DNA of 64,000 nt from Macrophomina tecta (GCA_024180945.1 JAKSGN010000007.1:186001-250000), one strand, 5' to 3'. Positions 12,319 to 23,515 are shown, counted from the first letter of the stretch. Numbers and translations are program-made. Notes: generated from the letters alone by a model not told the origin.

Positions 12319-12807
12319 ATGCACTTCATAACCTTCACCGGCCTCCTCATCGCCACCGGCACCACCCTCATCGCCGCCCTCCCTGCCGACACCACCGTCC
12401 CGCTGATGGTCCCCACGGCTATCACGTTCAACGGCGTCTCCATAAATATAACCAAAACTACCAATACCAACGCCACTACCACCACCGCCGCCGCCGACAA
12501 CCTGACCCGCCGCTTCAACACCCAACCGGTGTACCGCCCGGTAACCATCTGCACGGACGCGAATCGCAAAGGCTTCTGCGCGACGCAGTCCTACCGGCAC
12601 GCGACGTGCTACGGGCTGGACCGCACGTGGAACGACAGGGTCAGCTCCGTCTACCCGAGCGCCAACACGCGGTGCCGGTTGTTCGCGGACGGCGGCTGCC
12701 GTGGCGCGTTTGCGGACGTCGGGCCCAACCGGAGCAACGACAACCTCAAGTCGGTGGGCATGAATGATCGGATGTCAAGCCTGGCGTGCTACACCCAGAT
12801 CTACTAA
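12319..12807 (+). CDS. Small secreted protein, beta/gamma-crystallin-like, candidate effector
   Basis: A 162-residue single-exon protein. The first ~20 residues form a signal peptide (MHFITFTGLLIATGTTLIAA), so it should enter the secretory pathway. A Thr/Asn-rich linker and a dibasic site (TRRF near residue 70), which could be processed Kex2-style, follow. The C-terminal ~90 residues hold six cysteines in two similar blocks: CTDANRKGFC...CYGLDRTWNDRVSSV, then CRLFADGGCRGAF...GMNDRMSSLAC. The repeated C-x-D...WND-x-(V/I/M)-SS pattern resembles fungal secreted beta/gamma-crystallin folds; that is a fold-level inference. The ATG is preceded by an A-rich tract. It lies about 460 bp from a hAT transposon. 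A host-interaction role is possible but unproven. Confidence 0.8.
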   Translation: MHFITFTGLLIATGTTLIAALPADTTVPLMVPTAITFNGVSINITKTTNTNATTTTAAADNLTRRFNTQPVYRPVTICTDANRKGFCATQSYRHATCYGLDRTWNDRVSSVYPSANTRCRLFADGGCRGAFADVGPNRSNDNLKSVGMNDRMSSLACYTQIY

Positions 12808-13268
12808 GTAGGGATGGGTTCGAATCAGTCAGTGAAAGAGGGTAGTGGCAGCGAGGGGAGGAAGGAGGGAACGAGAAAAGAGCCAATATCTCAAGCAATC
12901 GCCGCATCTACATTGTCCTTCTCCCCTTTTCTTCATGGAGCGTGCGAGTGGACTCGTCTTTGTGCAGCGGCGCTGAAGCTATCTTACTCTAGGGAGCATC
13001 TTTGGTCAGGGGATTTCGCTTTGATTCTTCTATACTTCGTCTAAAAACCTAAATGGTCCTTTATCCAGCAACAGTTCGCCTGCGTTTAATAGTATTTAGA
13101 GAAAAAGGAGGGGTGACATAGATTTCGTTCCTTTGTACACTTTTCACACTTGAAGAAGCTGTGTCCCACGCCGTAAGAGTAGGGTTTGCCCTTATCAATA
13201 TCTGGAATGTTACTATCGTGACTCTTACTGTAATATCAGCTATATAATCGATTGAATACAGCCACGTC
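12808..13268. other. Intergenic region between secreted protein and hAT element
   Basis: It becomes increasingly A+T-rich toward the transposon. I see no gene. Confidence 0.6.
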
Positions 13269-13290
13269 CAGACATCCCAGTAATAAATAT
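13269..13290 (+). repeat. hAT left terminal inverted repeat
   Basis: It is an inverted match, with one early mismatch, to 15972-15993. Confidence 0.8.
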
Positions 13291-13597
13291 ATATTTATTA
13301 TTAAGGGCATATTTATTGTTAAGCTTTTCCATAAGGATAATAATATAGACGCTGCCAATAAATATATATTGTTAACTATTAATAATATAGGCCCACTATT
13401 TTCCAGCGCCAATTCCCCCAGAGTGTTTCAGATTAAATTGCAGTCTTGTACGCATATTACTGCTTATCAGGCCTCTAGATAGGAGGTGAACTCCAATGTT
13501 TGTAACTCCTAGCAACCGAAACTGCTGCCTCGCCATACCCGTCACGTTGCAAGTACGCAGTTCGTAATACATCAGCGACATATCTCTACACACGACA

Positions 13598-15891
13598 ATG
13601 GACGTCAACATATCCTCACTGCCCCAATCCAATGCCCCGTCAAGTTCTTCCTCCGTGGTACCCTCTGACAGTGCCTCACAAGTTGCCAGCACACTGTCAG
13701 AACCCGAGGCATCGTCAGCTCAGCATACGGTCAAGAGACGGAAACTGAGAGCCACATCAACATGGGATCACTTTCGAGAAGCTCAAGGCGACGAGCCACG
13801 TACTATGAGCGGGAAATTACTTCACTACTGCACGCGTTGTCGCAATCCATCCTGGTCAACCCACATATCTGGCAACGCCCGCTATCATCTCGAGAAGGCT
13901 CATCACATACTTGTTCGAGAGGATTCAAAATCTCAAAACAGGCGCCAACTAGCCATCGAAAATGCCTTCGCAAGAACAACCGGCAAGCGGCTGCAGCAAG
14001 TCAGGGAGAATGAGATGAACACTCTACGGAGTGTAATCAATGTCGATGCCTTTCGAGAGGCACAGATGTTGCTATCCGCACATAAACATTTACCGCTCAA
14101 CTTCGTAACCTGGCCGGAATACCAGGCACTTCTGGCCGCGATAAACCCTGCCGTTGAAGAGTTCCTAACTGATTCCGGTAGCACAGTTGCGGCGGACTTG
14201 GATAGGGCCTACGATGCGCATCAACAATCCGTAAAGGAATGGCTAGAACGTGCCCGGAGCCTCGTACACATTGCTATGGACGTATGGTCTTCTCCTCAGC
14301 GGAAGGCCTATATCGCTGTTCACGCCCAATGGGTTGACGAGGCCTACAAACCTCGGAAAGCATTGCTAGGGCTACCAAACCTCCGCCGCTCTCACGCCGG
14401 CACGGCTATGGCACCTCACTTGATGACGATTATCCGACAGTACCACTTAGCGCCCCGAATCGGCTACTTCACTGGGGACAATGACGCAAAGAATGACACC
14501 TGTCTCCGCCAACTTGCTGTTGAGCTGTCGCAAGAGTACGGCCTTACACTTGACCCAGTGTCCTCTCGAACGCGGTGTGCCGGCCACATCATTAACTTGT
14601 CCCTTCAAGCCTTTCTCTTTGCAACTAGTGAGGACGCTCTGCAGGCCGCAATTGCGCAGGCGCAACACGAGGTAAATGATGTAACAGTTGCGGACGCGTT
14701 ACACGACCAAATTCAGTCGAACACTTGTCACAAGAGTCACGACAGGCGCAAGAAACGCCATGACACTGCCGGCTGGCGGAGCATCGGCCCAATGGGTAAA
14801 CCCCACAACATTGCGGTGTTCATCCGTAATTCCACAGTGCGCAACGATGCATGGGATGACATTGCAGAAAAGGCGCTTGGAATTGACAATATCACCCGTT
14901 GGAACTCATGGTTCAAGTTGCTTGATGCGGCTATCAGCCAAGAGGGTCCATTGTCAATATTCCTCAACCAATACCACAACGAGCTGGAAGACGACATCCT
15001 CACACATGATGATTGGCAAGTACTCAAAATGACTCACGAGTTCTTGCAGCCGTTTTACCAAGCGACCTTGGAGCAGCAAATGGAGTGGGCATCAATAGAT
15101 CAGGTGCTAGAGAATATGGATATTCTTTTCATGCAGTTTGAGAATGCCAAGGTAAGCCATGGACGGCTCGATCGATTACCAGACCTGGACTGATGTTAAA
15201 GCAGGGCAAATACGCCAGCAACGCGCGTATGGTTCATTCCATTCACATGGGTTGGTGGGTTCTCTCGAAGTATTATGAAGAGAGTGACAGAAACCCAATA
15301 TATGCCACGGCATTATTGCTCCATCCAGAAAAGCGCCGGAGGTACCTTGACCGCCACTGGGCAGAGGAATGGAGGCAGACCGCTATTGCTGGTGCACGGC
15401 AGCATTGGGCGAAGTACAAGGACCGGCCACTCCCGTCGGAGTCCGCGGCTCGGCTGAACGACGAACGACGGGAAGTAACACCGTACGAGCGTATCAAGCA
15501 GTCAATGAGTGTCTTGGATGAACCCGGAGATGAGGATGAATTCGAAAAATTCGTCAATTCTCCGCCAAGACCTATGACGACCAAAACACCGCTTGAATGG
15601 TGGTGTCGAGAAGAACAGAGGATTGAGTATCCACGTTTACACCAATTGGCCATTGACATACTAAGTGTGCCGGCGATGTCCGACGATCCGGAACGGGTAT
15701 TCTCTTGCGCAAGGCGGACAATTTCTTGGGACAGGGCACGGCTCTCGCCTGATACTATCGAGAAGCTTCAATGCCTGAGCAACTGGGTGAAGAATGACTT
15801 GGTCCGCAAAGTCTACGTGGCAGTAGATGGTAAGGTCATGGATATTGCTGGCGGCAACGACGACATGCATGGCGCTTCAGTTTTATATTAA
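13598..15891 (+). CDS. hAT transposase with BED-like zinc finger and dimerisation domain
   Basis: The exons are 13598-15151 and 15205-15891. The 53-nt intron (AAG|GTAAGC to GCAG|GGC) is phase 0, and the product is 746 residues. In order: a serine-rich N-terminus, a BED-type finger (YCTRC...H...EKAHH near residues 76-105), an RNase H-like DDE domain with IAMDVWSSP, YFTGDNDAKND and CAGHIINL, and RWNSWFKLLDAA. The C-terminal hAT dimerisation region (residues ~650-720) includes LEWWCREEQRIEYPRLH and DPERVFSCARRT, which carries the expected acidic residue. All motifs are present and no stop or frameshift is visible, so the enzyme could be functional. It shows no RIP-like decay, unlike the repeats to its right. 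Confidence 0.92.
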
Positions 15892-15971
15892 TAATTATTG
15901 ATAAGCTTAGCAATCGATAATAATATTAGGATCTGCCAATGAATACATAAGAATATGTCAATATTATGTAT

Positions 15972-15993
15972 TTATTTATTATTGGGATGTCTG
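15972..15993 (-). repeat. hAT right terminal inverted repeat
   Basis: It is an inverted match to 13269-13290, with GGGATGTCTG at the very end. Confidence 0.8.
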
Positions 15994-16146
15994 GCGCTAT
16001 CTTCCCTTAAGGCTAGTTTTCCCGTACGGGCATGCTAGTGGTGCGGCTCTGCCGTTCTTATAGGTTTTTAGCCCTTGCGGTGCCTTTTTCCGTGCGGACT
16101 TTCCGCCCATAGGGTTATAAAGTCCTTATGCCTTAGGGTTCGTAAT
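15994..16146 (+). repeat. Truncated LTR copy next to the hAT right end
   Basis: It aligns along its length to 17371-17523 (shared landmarks CTTCCCTT, GTGCGGCTCTG, TGCGGTGCCTTTT, GGGTTCGTAA) but carries many extra T/A changes. It starts exactly at the hAT boundary, so its left part is missing. Confidence 0.8.
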
Positions 16147-16780
16147 AGCTAGCTTATACTAGTCTAATACGAGAATTTATCTAATCTAGGCGCTACTAGA
16201 GAAAACCATACCCTAAGAGAACGTAATATTATAGTAGATATTAATTTAAACCTAATTATCTACGAATTAAGGACTCGTAACTTACGTAAAGATACATATA
16301 TTACGTTAATTTATAATAATATATTTAGTTACTAAATACTATTTATATCTTTTCTCGCATCTTTCTAGAAATCTACTATAGTAAAAGCGTAAGTATCGCC
16401 TATAGACCTACTACGTATTTACTAAGATTAACTACTACCTAAACCTCGTTTCTATAAGAATATCTTTAACTATCTAATAAAAACCCACCTACTAGAGGTA
16501 ATCTAAACAGAACTCTAGGAACTTTAGAGTAAGAAGGTATAGAAGATAGTAGTACTTAGTAAAGTAAAAAGCCTTAATAAGAATGTAATACTACTTACCT
16601 AGGTATTTAAGTATAAGCTTAATAAACACGGCTAGCTTACTAAAGTTAAGGTACGTATCTATATAAGAGAAGATCTTTAGGCTACTTAGTAGAATACTTA
16701 TATAGCTATTCTTATCTTTCGAATTTTCTAAGTCCTAATTACTATTATCTATGCTTTTAACTTAGAAATACGCTAGTATA

Positions 16781-17523
16781 TGTAACGGCGGCCTCTTCCA
16801 CTAGGCTTAGGAGTCACCTAGTAGGGTCAGGTAGCGGTAGGGTTTACCTTGAAGGGCAAGAGAAGGGTAAAGGATTGGAACGATGGGTAGCGGTCACGTG
16901 ATAGGTTGGTGCGCGGTGCGCGTCAGGCTTGTTACCTCCAATAAGTCTGTATTGGAATCTTGAGTTGACCACGAAGGTCAAAGTACTATCTAAGGAGTGT
17001 GTCTATATACTGTAGGAAATGTGTAGCAATCTGTGGATAGTGGTGGATAGTTGGCATCCTTGGTTATCCAAGCGTCGTGGAGGATAGTCGTGATCCTTCG
17101 TTATCCAGTGGGCCCGGTGGGTCCCACGTGACTTGGGCGCTAAGGCCTGTTTTCCGGAACCCGACTTCTGCCCTGATGAGCGGACGACATGTTCGACATT
17201 CTCTTGTTCGTCCCTTGTGTCCGAAGTCGGTTTCCTGGATCTGTGCCCTTTCCCTGTGGGTGTCTTTCCCCTGCGGGAACTCGGTCCTGCTATTCTTCCG
17301 GGTAGTCGCTGTGCTGCGCGGGCGTCGTTCCCGTGCGGGCCTCTGTTGCTGCCTGGCTCGGGGCCGTACGTGCCGCCTTCCCTTGAGGCTGGGTTTCCCG
17401 TGCGGGCGTTCCGGCCGTGCGGCTCTGCTGCCCGTGAGGGTTCTTGGTCCCTGCGGTGCCTTTTCCCGTGCGGGCTTCCTACCCGTGGGGTCATAAAGCC
17501 CTTGTCCTCTGGGGTTCGTAACA
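16781..17523 (+). repeat. LTR or solo LTR (TGTAACG...CGTAACA)
   Basis: The 743-bp unit starts TGTAACGGCGGCC and ends GGTTCGTAACA, so it has LTR-type TG...CA termini. It is much more GC-rich than the sequences either side. A TATA-like CTATATA lies near 17003. The five bases flanking each end do not match, so I see no clean target duplication. A non-RIP fragment of the same family recurs at 23441-23515. Confidence 0.75.
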
Positions 17524-19873
17524 TATCTTCTTATAGGCTACTTTTCATATACTTTTCGCGTGCTAGGCCTTTACTAGTTAATTCTAAAGGGCTTAGTAGA
17601 TAATTTAATTATACTTCTTATACTTAGGCGCCTAGGTGGCTGCCTTAAGTCTCTAGAGTTTCTTAGGTTAATTAAATTAGAGCCGGTAATAGCTTATTAC
17701 TAAGGTTAAAGAAGACCTTAAAATTCTAATCTAAGGAAATAATATCCTTCTTATAAAGCGTAATACGAGGAATAACTATCTCTTACTCTTAATTTTACTT
17801 TTACTATTATAGAGCGAGTATCTTTTCTAGATCCTCTAGAGAGAACTTACTAGATTTATTAAAGATAACGTCTCTTAAGCGTACTACTCGGTTCTTTAGA
17901 GGATGCTAGATTTTATAGATATTAGTAAAGTTATATCTAACTAAGTATCTAATAAGAACACGCTTACCTAGCTTATTACTATGTAGAATATTCTTAAGTA
18001 GTAAGTAGGCTTTATAGCTATAAACTTAAAAGTATACTACTTTTAGCTTCTTACTATAAACACGCTTAAATAGCGTTTTCTAATAGTGGCGCTTTATTAG
18101 GGTTCTATTATAGATATAGACTGCCGCCTTAATAATTTTAGGCTATAGGTGCTTAGGTAGGTTAGTACTAATTCGTAAGAATCTTACTTTAATAATAATT
18201 AAGTGCCCTAAACGCTCTAATATACCATTCTACTAAGGTGTATATAGAGCTAATACTTTATAGGTAATTCCGTATTACTTAAGCTACTACTTAAATGCTT
18301 ATATAAGTAATACTTCTCTATCTAATCTAAGAAAGGCTACTAATTTGCTAAATCTTATCTTAATTATTTAGATAATATTAAGAAGGTACTAGGTACACTT
18401 ATTTTTAGTTACGTAAGTAACCACAAAAGTAAATTTAGTAAAAGCGTATTTAAGATATGTAATCTATTAGTAGCCGTTATTAGCTCGTGTTATATATATT
18501 AAGTTAAATAAGACTTAAAAGAATACTTCTTCTAATAATTTCTCTAGTTATATAGATCGAGAGATCTACTGTTATGCCTTAGTATATATATATATATTAT
18601 AGTAATTAGGTAGCTACTAATTAGTAATTATAGCTTCTTATACTACTTATAGTAAGGCTTAAATAGCTCTTTAACCTATATATATAAAGATTTTATACTA
18701 TTATATAGCTAGTAATAAGCGATTAGTAATATTTAATACTATAGCTAGTAGATTATCTGCTTCTTTATATTCTATAAAGAAGTAGTTTTAAGCGGAGGTT
18801 AGGTAGACTATAATAAAGTTCTCTAAGTAGAGATATATACGTTCTATATCTAACTCGATTCCCTTTTCTCTTACCTTAGTAATAGAGATGAGGTTTACTA
18901 TAAATAAGGGTACGTAGGCCACGTCTATAAGCTTAATAGTACATGGGCCCTTATAGTTAGTAGTATATACTAGTACCTTACTAAATAACTCGATTTTAAC
19001 CGTGGAGTTTTTTAATATAACGTAGTTATCTAGCCCTACGTTTCTTATTTTAGTATAGCGACTCTTTATATACTAATTGCAGATATGGTGTGTTATACTA
19101 GTATCGGCGATCTATAAGAGATTAAGAGTTATAGGCCTTAAAATACGTTATATACTAAATAATAAGGTAACTACTACTAGAAAGAATAATATTTTCTTTT
19201 CTTCTTTATCTAGTTTTGGCTCTTATTTCTTTTAAGGAGCGTTATTCTGCTTTTTCTAGCTTTGGCCGTGATTTTAGCTATTTTTAAACCGTTTAATAGA
19301 GCGTTTAACTCTTTTCTTAATCTATAGATCCTCGAGTGCCTTATTAACTTTATCTTAAATCTTCTAGTTTAGTGTCTAATCTGCTGGTCTGGCCTCTAGA
19401 TTATAGTATCTATATTTATTATAGAAGTAATTCTCGCTATATAAGTAGGCGGGTAGCTTTCTTTCCTACTTCTTATCTCTTAGTAAAGCGGTAAAGGCTG
19501 CTTTAGTAGTCTTTAGATTCTTAGCTATATTTTAGCGTAAGTAGTTTTAGTAGTCGATAATTATTTTATAAAGCGACCTATTAAGCTCGTTATACTAAAG
19601 CTTAATTTTATAGGCTAAGGCCTAGTAGGTATTAAGAGGGATAAGCGCCTTAAGAAAGGCGATCTTTTCTTAATTATCTATAACCTCTAGAAGTTCGAGC
19701 TTCTCTACCTTAAATAGAGTCTCTTCCTATTATAAGAGCTATTTATTAATATTTTAACTACTTAGAGGCTTCTTAAGCTAGCGAAGCTTATTAATAATAA
19801 GCTCTTCTTAAGTTTCTCTTATTAGCTAGAGCCGCGCCTTAAGCGCTATAAGCTAAGAATAGGGGTACGAATC
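17524..19873 (-). pseudogene. RIP-degraded Ty1/copia polyprotein, reverse transcriptase missing
   Basis: Reading the minus strand through many stops, recognisable pieces appear in copia order. A gag-type zinc-knuckle remnant lies near 19395-19440. A protease segment (IADTSITHHIC, corresponding to the copia D-[ST]-G-A-[ST]-H site) is near 19085-19120. A GAG-pre-integrase region follows. An integrase region near 18210-18250 contains TP-x-QNG-x-LER and lies downstream of a DDAT-like segment. The post-integrase LIRYLVRY...IYKI motif is near 17900-17970. The frame then stops at the LTR at 17524, and no reverse transcriptase or RNase H is seen. The many TAA/TAG codons fit C to T changes at CpA/CpG. 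It is certainly inactive. Confidence 0.85.
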
Positions 19874-20669
19874 TGTTATAAATAACACTCTGCCCTAGGA
19901 TTACTAAGGAACAAGACCCCTGACTAAGAATCTAAATAAGCTAAATTATCCGGAATAGTCTTTACTAAAAGTCTATAGCCTAGCCTTTTTAGGTTTAGGC
20001 CAAATCCACGAACTTTATAGCCGAAAAACTGGATAAACTAAGAAATAGAGCCCGTGCCAGGCCGTACCTAGCCTGGCAGGCAGGCCCGAGGGCCCGAGCC
20101 GGGCCTACCCCCCTAAGCACCCTGTACCCACCTAGAGACCAACCCCTCGGAATAGAATAAGACTTTCGGACAAGAAACTAGCCTAGTTACTAAGCAACTT
20201 TTACTAAGGAATACTAGTGCTAGTATTATTCGTTTAAAAATTATTTAGCAACACGTCTGGACTACCCGGAGAGACGCCTAAGACTAAACGAGACGTTCGG
20301 ATTAGGACCTCGGAGCTAAAACACGGACTTAGGATTTAATTACAAATCCTAATTATAAATACGATGATCTAGAGGTCCGCGGACTAATAGAAGCGTATTC
20401 TAACCCCGCTTTTAAATAAGTTAAGATTAAGATCTACGTTCGTAGCTGGATAAGTCTCTATCCGAGTTCCGGCTAGCTATGTATATAAGTCTCTTTATTT
20501 TTTCCTACTAGATTAGTTCTTTAAGTAAGTAATTCACCTGTTTCTCGCCCTAAGACTTCTAAGCCTATTTTAAGAACTTCTTAACTCGTGGAGCCTTAAG
20601 CTTAACCAAGCTAGGCGATAAAAACCTTATTAAGACCTACGCGCCTTCGTCCGACCCCCGTTTATAATA
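19874..20669 (-). repeat. Probable 5' LTR of the copia element (TGTTATAAA ends)
   Basis: On the plus strand it begins TGTTATAAATAACA, and its other end is TTTATAATA, the inverted complement TATTATAAA. These fit matching TGTTATAAA termini with one G to A change. It adjoins the gag side of the minus-strand copia body. It contains a TATA-like TATGTATATAAG near 20480. No second intact copy is in the window. Confidence 0.6.
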
Positions 20670-21430
20670 GAATCGCCCCTAAGCTTCTTTAGGATTAGAA
20701 GCAGTAATAGGCTTACTAAGTCCTTAATAATCGTTAATAGATTGTTAATTTTCTTTTTTAGCTTCTTCTGTTTAGCTAGGTCTCTTTTATAAGCCCTGAT
20801 CTATATTTTATAGCGCTCCTAGGCTCTTTATTGGTTTAGATTAGAGACTAGTAGCTCTGGAATCTTAGCTGGCTCGCTTAGTTAAGAAGGCTTCGATGGC
20901 TTTAATAGGTCGATATAGTCGAATATCTCGTATTTCTTAGCTCGTAATTAAATAATAAAGTACTATTTATTCTAATTATCAGCTGTCTTTAAGACAACGA
21001 TAGGTTTAGAAGACGTTATAGCGTAGTATTATATTGCGTCGTGTTATATGCCAAAGGAGGCACAGGTAAGTTACTAAAGTAGGTAGTAGGTATAAGGCTA
21101 ATAAACAAGCCATTTACTTAAAAGTATTACTCTAAGGTGGTGGGAAAGTGCTACGCTTTAGGTAATAAAAAAAAGGCGTGTTGTAGGAGGCAACTAAAGT
21201 CCTCCGTTATAGGATACGTATGGTAAAAGAATGCCAAGAATAAACGTCCGGATGCCACGGAACGCTCGGAATAGCATAATAAGGTACTGGGGAGGATGGC
21301 TTGGAATGCGAAAGGCACTAAAGACGCACCCGGGCTTATAACTATTGGAATAAGTAGTGTAACGGCTTGATCAATGATAAAAGAATTAATTGGAATGAGT
21401 GGCATATCTAGTAGAGGGAGGCCGTACGGG

Positions 21431-22234
21431 CTTCCCTTATACCTATTCTACCTACTAGGGTAAAACGGGTATGTAACTTGCTTACCTACTGAGACAAGTG
21501 CGCAACGAGTATAAGATATAACTGAATCCAAAACACTACTGAATCAAATATTCTAACAACTTGGCAAAAGCCATATACACGTGATTGATCCAACACACGG
21601 TAATCGGAATTAACAGAGACTTTGGGACCATAGCGGCCTGCGGCAATGAAATAGCCTGAACATTGGCGAGCTAAGTGCGGTGGCGTGTAGAGGCGGCGTC
21701 GGAACGCGCGGCCTCGGGCCGAAGACGTGTGCCTCGCTACGTCGTGCTCTATCCGATTAGGCCCAGCATTTGAGCTTGTCGAACGCATGCACTGCTTACC
21801 TCGTTCGCGAACTGCATGTTTGGCGGAAGAGGCAGCCGCAAGCGAGCACATTAGCGAGAAAGACGCCGGGTTTAATGGCGACTGTGGCTGAAGGAGCGCG
21901 AAAGAAAGCTCGGCATGAAGGGTGGCGCAACGGGTAACTCCGGTCTTCGCGAGGCTCGCGCGTGTTCGCCTGCATCTCCCTACCGTCTGGTAAGGGGCTG
22001 CCCTCCAGCTCCGCGGAGAGGAACAGTGCGATACGCAAAGCGAGCTACGAACTTGCGGCACGGGCCTTGAATGCTGAACACATACTGGATCATGGATGCT
22101 GATCGCCACATACGAACCACTGGGGAAATCTGAACTGCGAGGTGGTCGGTGTGTCCGGAGCACAACTCCTTTCCAGAGGCAGCCATCAGTCCGTAATCTG
22201 TTGATTATATTATTTTGTGGCAACCATCTCCTCC
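21431..22234. other. Unannotated sequence between repeat island and 5S gene
   Basis: Base composition returns abruptly to normal. A 245-codon open frame on the minus strand (22223-21486) has no recognisable domain and an implausible Arg/Ser/Cys-rich composition, so I do not call it a gene. A TATA-like TTATATTATTTT sits at 22205-22216, about 25 bp before the 5S gene. Confidence 0.5.
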
Positions 22235-22353
22235 GCGTACGACCACAGGTCGCAGAATACAGGGCTTCCCGTCCGCTCAGTCGTACTTAAGCTGCGAACC
22301 GGCCGATTAGTACTCAAGTGGGTGACCATTGGGGAATCCCGGCTGTTGTACGT
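22235..22353 (+). rRNA. 5S ribosomal RNA gene
   Basis: A 119-nt sequence matches the fungal 5S pattern along its length: 5' GCGTACGACCAC, then CAGGGCTTCCCGTCCGCTCAG, GTACTTAAGC, GATTAGTACT, AAGTGGGTGACC and 3' GTTGTACGT. The first nine and last nine bases can pair completely (with G-U pairs) to form helix I. GGTCGCAG can pair with CTGCGAACC to form helix II. The internal control region lies within the mid-portion, and a T6 run (22353-22358) follows as the RNA polymerase III terminator. A TATA-like element about 25 bp upstream fits the requirement described for Neurospora 5S genes. It stands alone, as 5S genes do in many filamentous ascomycetes. Confidence 0.96.
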
Positions 22354-22358
22354 TTTTT
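22353..22358 (+). terminator. RNA polymerase III terminator of 5S rRNA
   Basis: A run of six T residues directly follows the closing helix of the 5S gene. Confidence 0.85.
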
Positions 22359-22359
22359 G

Positions 22360-23440
22360 GATTTTCTTTTTGTCAACTCTTCACTTTCTCTCTTGAATTG
22401 TAGTCCCAGCGCTTATGTTCGGCCAAGAAGCCTTGGAGCAGTGCAGTCTACTGTACCAAAACAGGATTTTCTTTTTCTCTGGCTTGTTGCAATGGTCACA
22501 TTGAGAAAGGAGAATCGCCCTGCGAATGCAATTGGTCCTTCGAGTCCGTTGCAAAGCTTGGTGAAGTATGACCGACCGGCCTTTGGCCTTCGCTGCGGGG
22601 TTGTATTTCAGAACCAGATGGCCGAATGACGTCCTGGCTCGGAACGGTCGTTCCACAGCACCTTTCGCTTGGTCCATGCTCTTCCGCTCGGATTCTGCGA
22701 GGCTGCATCGGAGCCGCTGCTTGATGCCGGGTCCATGATGAGCGTTCGGTGCCGAGCTGAGAAAGGGCGGAAGAGGCGGAATCGACTTCTTTAGGCTTGA
22801 TCCCTTTACGTTACACACAGTTCAGGCAGAAATGCAGCTTTGATTAGCTCAACTACAGGCGGATAATGAGGCCACTTTCGACTGAATGCTGTGGCCTTTG
22901 TGGATTTTCGCGAGAGTGCTTTGAGACGGAAGCAGGGGCTGACTGCAGTGACGAAAAATGTCCTTCCTTGCTTCCGAGCGAGAGGGTAGAGGGGCGTGCC
23001 TTGAGGCGAGAGGTCAGTGGGATCAAGATGATGTGATAACAATGCAGGATGCGTTGCTTTTGTGTAACTGTCGCAGCTATAAGCAGAAGGATCGGTGATC
23101 CCCTACTAACGTACTTCCTGTGCTCCGCCCTACCTGCTTTCCCTTATGCCCGCGCTTGCGGATAGCCGATACCAGAGGGGTAGAGCTGGGTGGAAAAAGG
23201 GGGGAGGGGACGAGTGTGCGCATTGGGCACTCCAAACAAATTCCACCACACAAAAATTTTCCTACTGCTCGGAAGTGCAGCACATCTCTAGCAGAGTCTC
23301 CCATCTCTATGGTGAACTGCTTCAGATGTGATTTATTTGGTTTAATGTCCCTCTTCATCCATCACATCCTAGACACGGGCTTGTCAGGCCATGATCTATC
23401 TACTAGTCTAAACTAGTGGTGTAAGGCTGGATTCTGGAAA
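22360..23440. other. Intergenic region without gene
   Basis: Several sub-110-codon frames overlap on both strands. None has a domain, signal sequence or splice-consistent extension. Confidence 0.5.
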
Positions 23441-23515
23441 TAGTAGCGACAGGCCTCTTCCACTGGACTTCGGAGCCGTCCAGCAGGCTGATTGGGTCAA
23501 AGGGTTTGCCTTCCA
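23441..23515 (+). repeat. Fragment of the TGTAACG LTR family, not RIP-mutated
   Basis: It aligns to the first ~75 bp of the LTR at 16781 (shared GGCCTCTTCCACT, GGGTTTGCCTT/GGGTTTACCTT). The island copy carries T/A where this one has C/G. It is a short LTR remnant in the 3' flank of the FAD monooxygenase gene. Confidence 0.7.

Larger units (their letters stand above)
13269..15993 (+). mobile_element. hAT-superfamily DNA transposon
   Basis: The left end at 13269 reads CAGACATCCCAGTAATAAAT. The inverted complement of the right end, finishing at 15993, reads CAGACATCCCAATAATAAAT, giving inverted repeats of about 20 bp with one mismatch. Both subterminal regions are A+T-rich. The flanking octamers, gccacgtc and gcgctatc, match at only four positions, so the usual 8-bp target duplication is not intact. 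The body carries one spliced transposase gene with no internal stop. Confidence 0.85.
15994..21430. mobile_element. Nested RIP-degraded LTR retrotransposon island
   Basis: About 5.4 kb of very A+T-rich, TA-dinucleotide-dominated sequence without open frames, as repeat-induced point mutation leaves. It contains at least two LTR families: one with ends TGTAACG/CGTAACA (16781-17523, and a truncated copy at 15994-16146) and one with ends TGTTATAAA (19874-20669). A minus-strand copia body lies between them. Stretches 16147-16780 and 20670-21430 are equally degraded but I could not classify them. GC-rich patches (16790-17520, 20050-20150) survive inside. Confidence 0.88.

Noticed and set aside
21486..22223. 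245-codon frame on the minus strand before the 5S gene
   Set aside because: Low hydrophobic content, Cys/Arg/Ser-rich, no domain or splice-consistent extension. It looks like chance.
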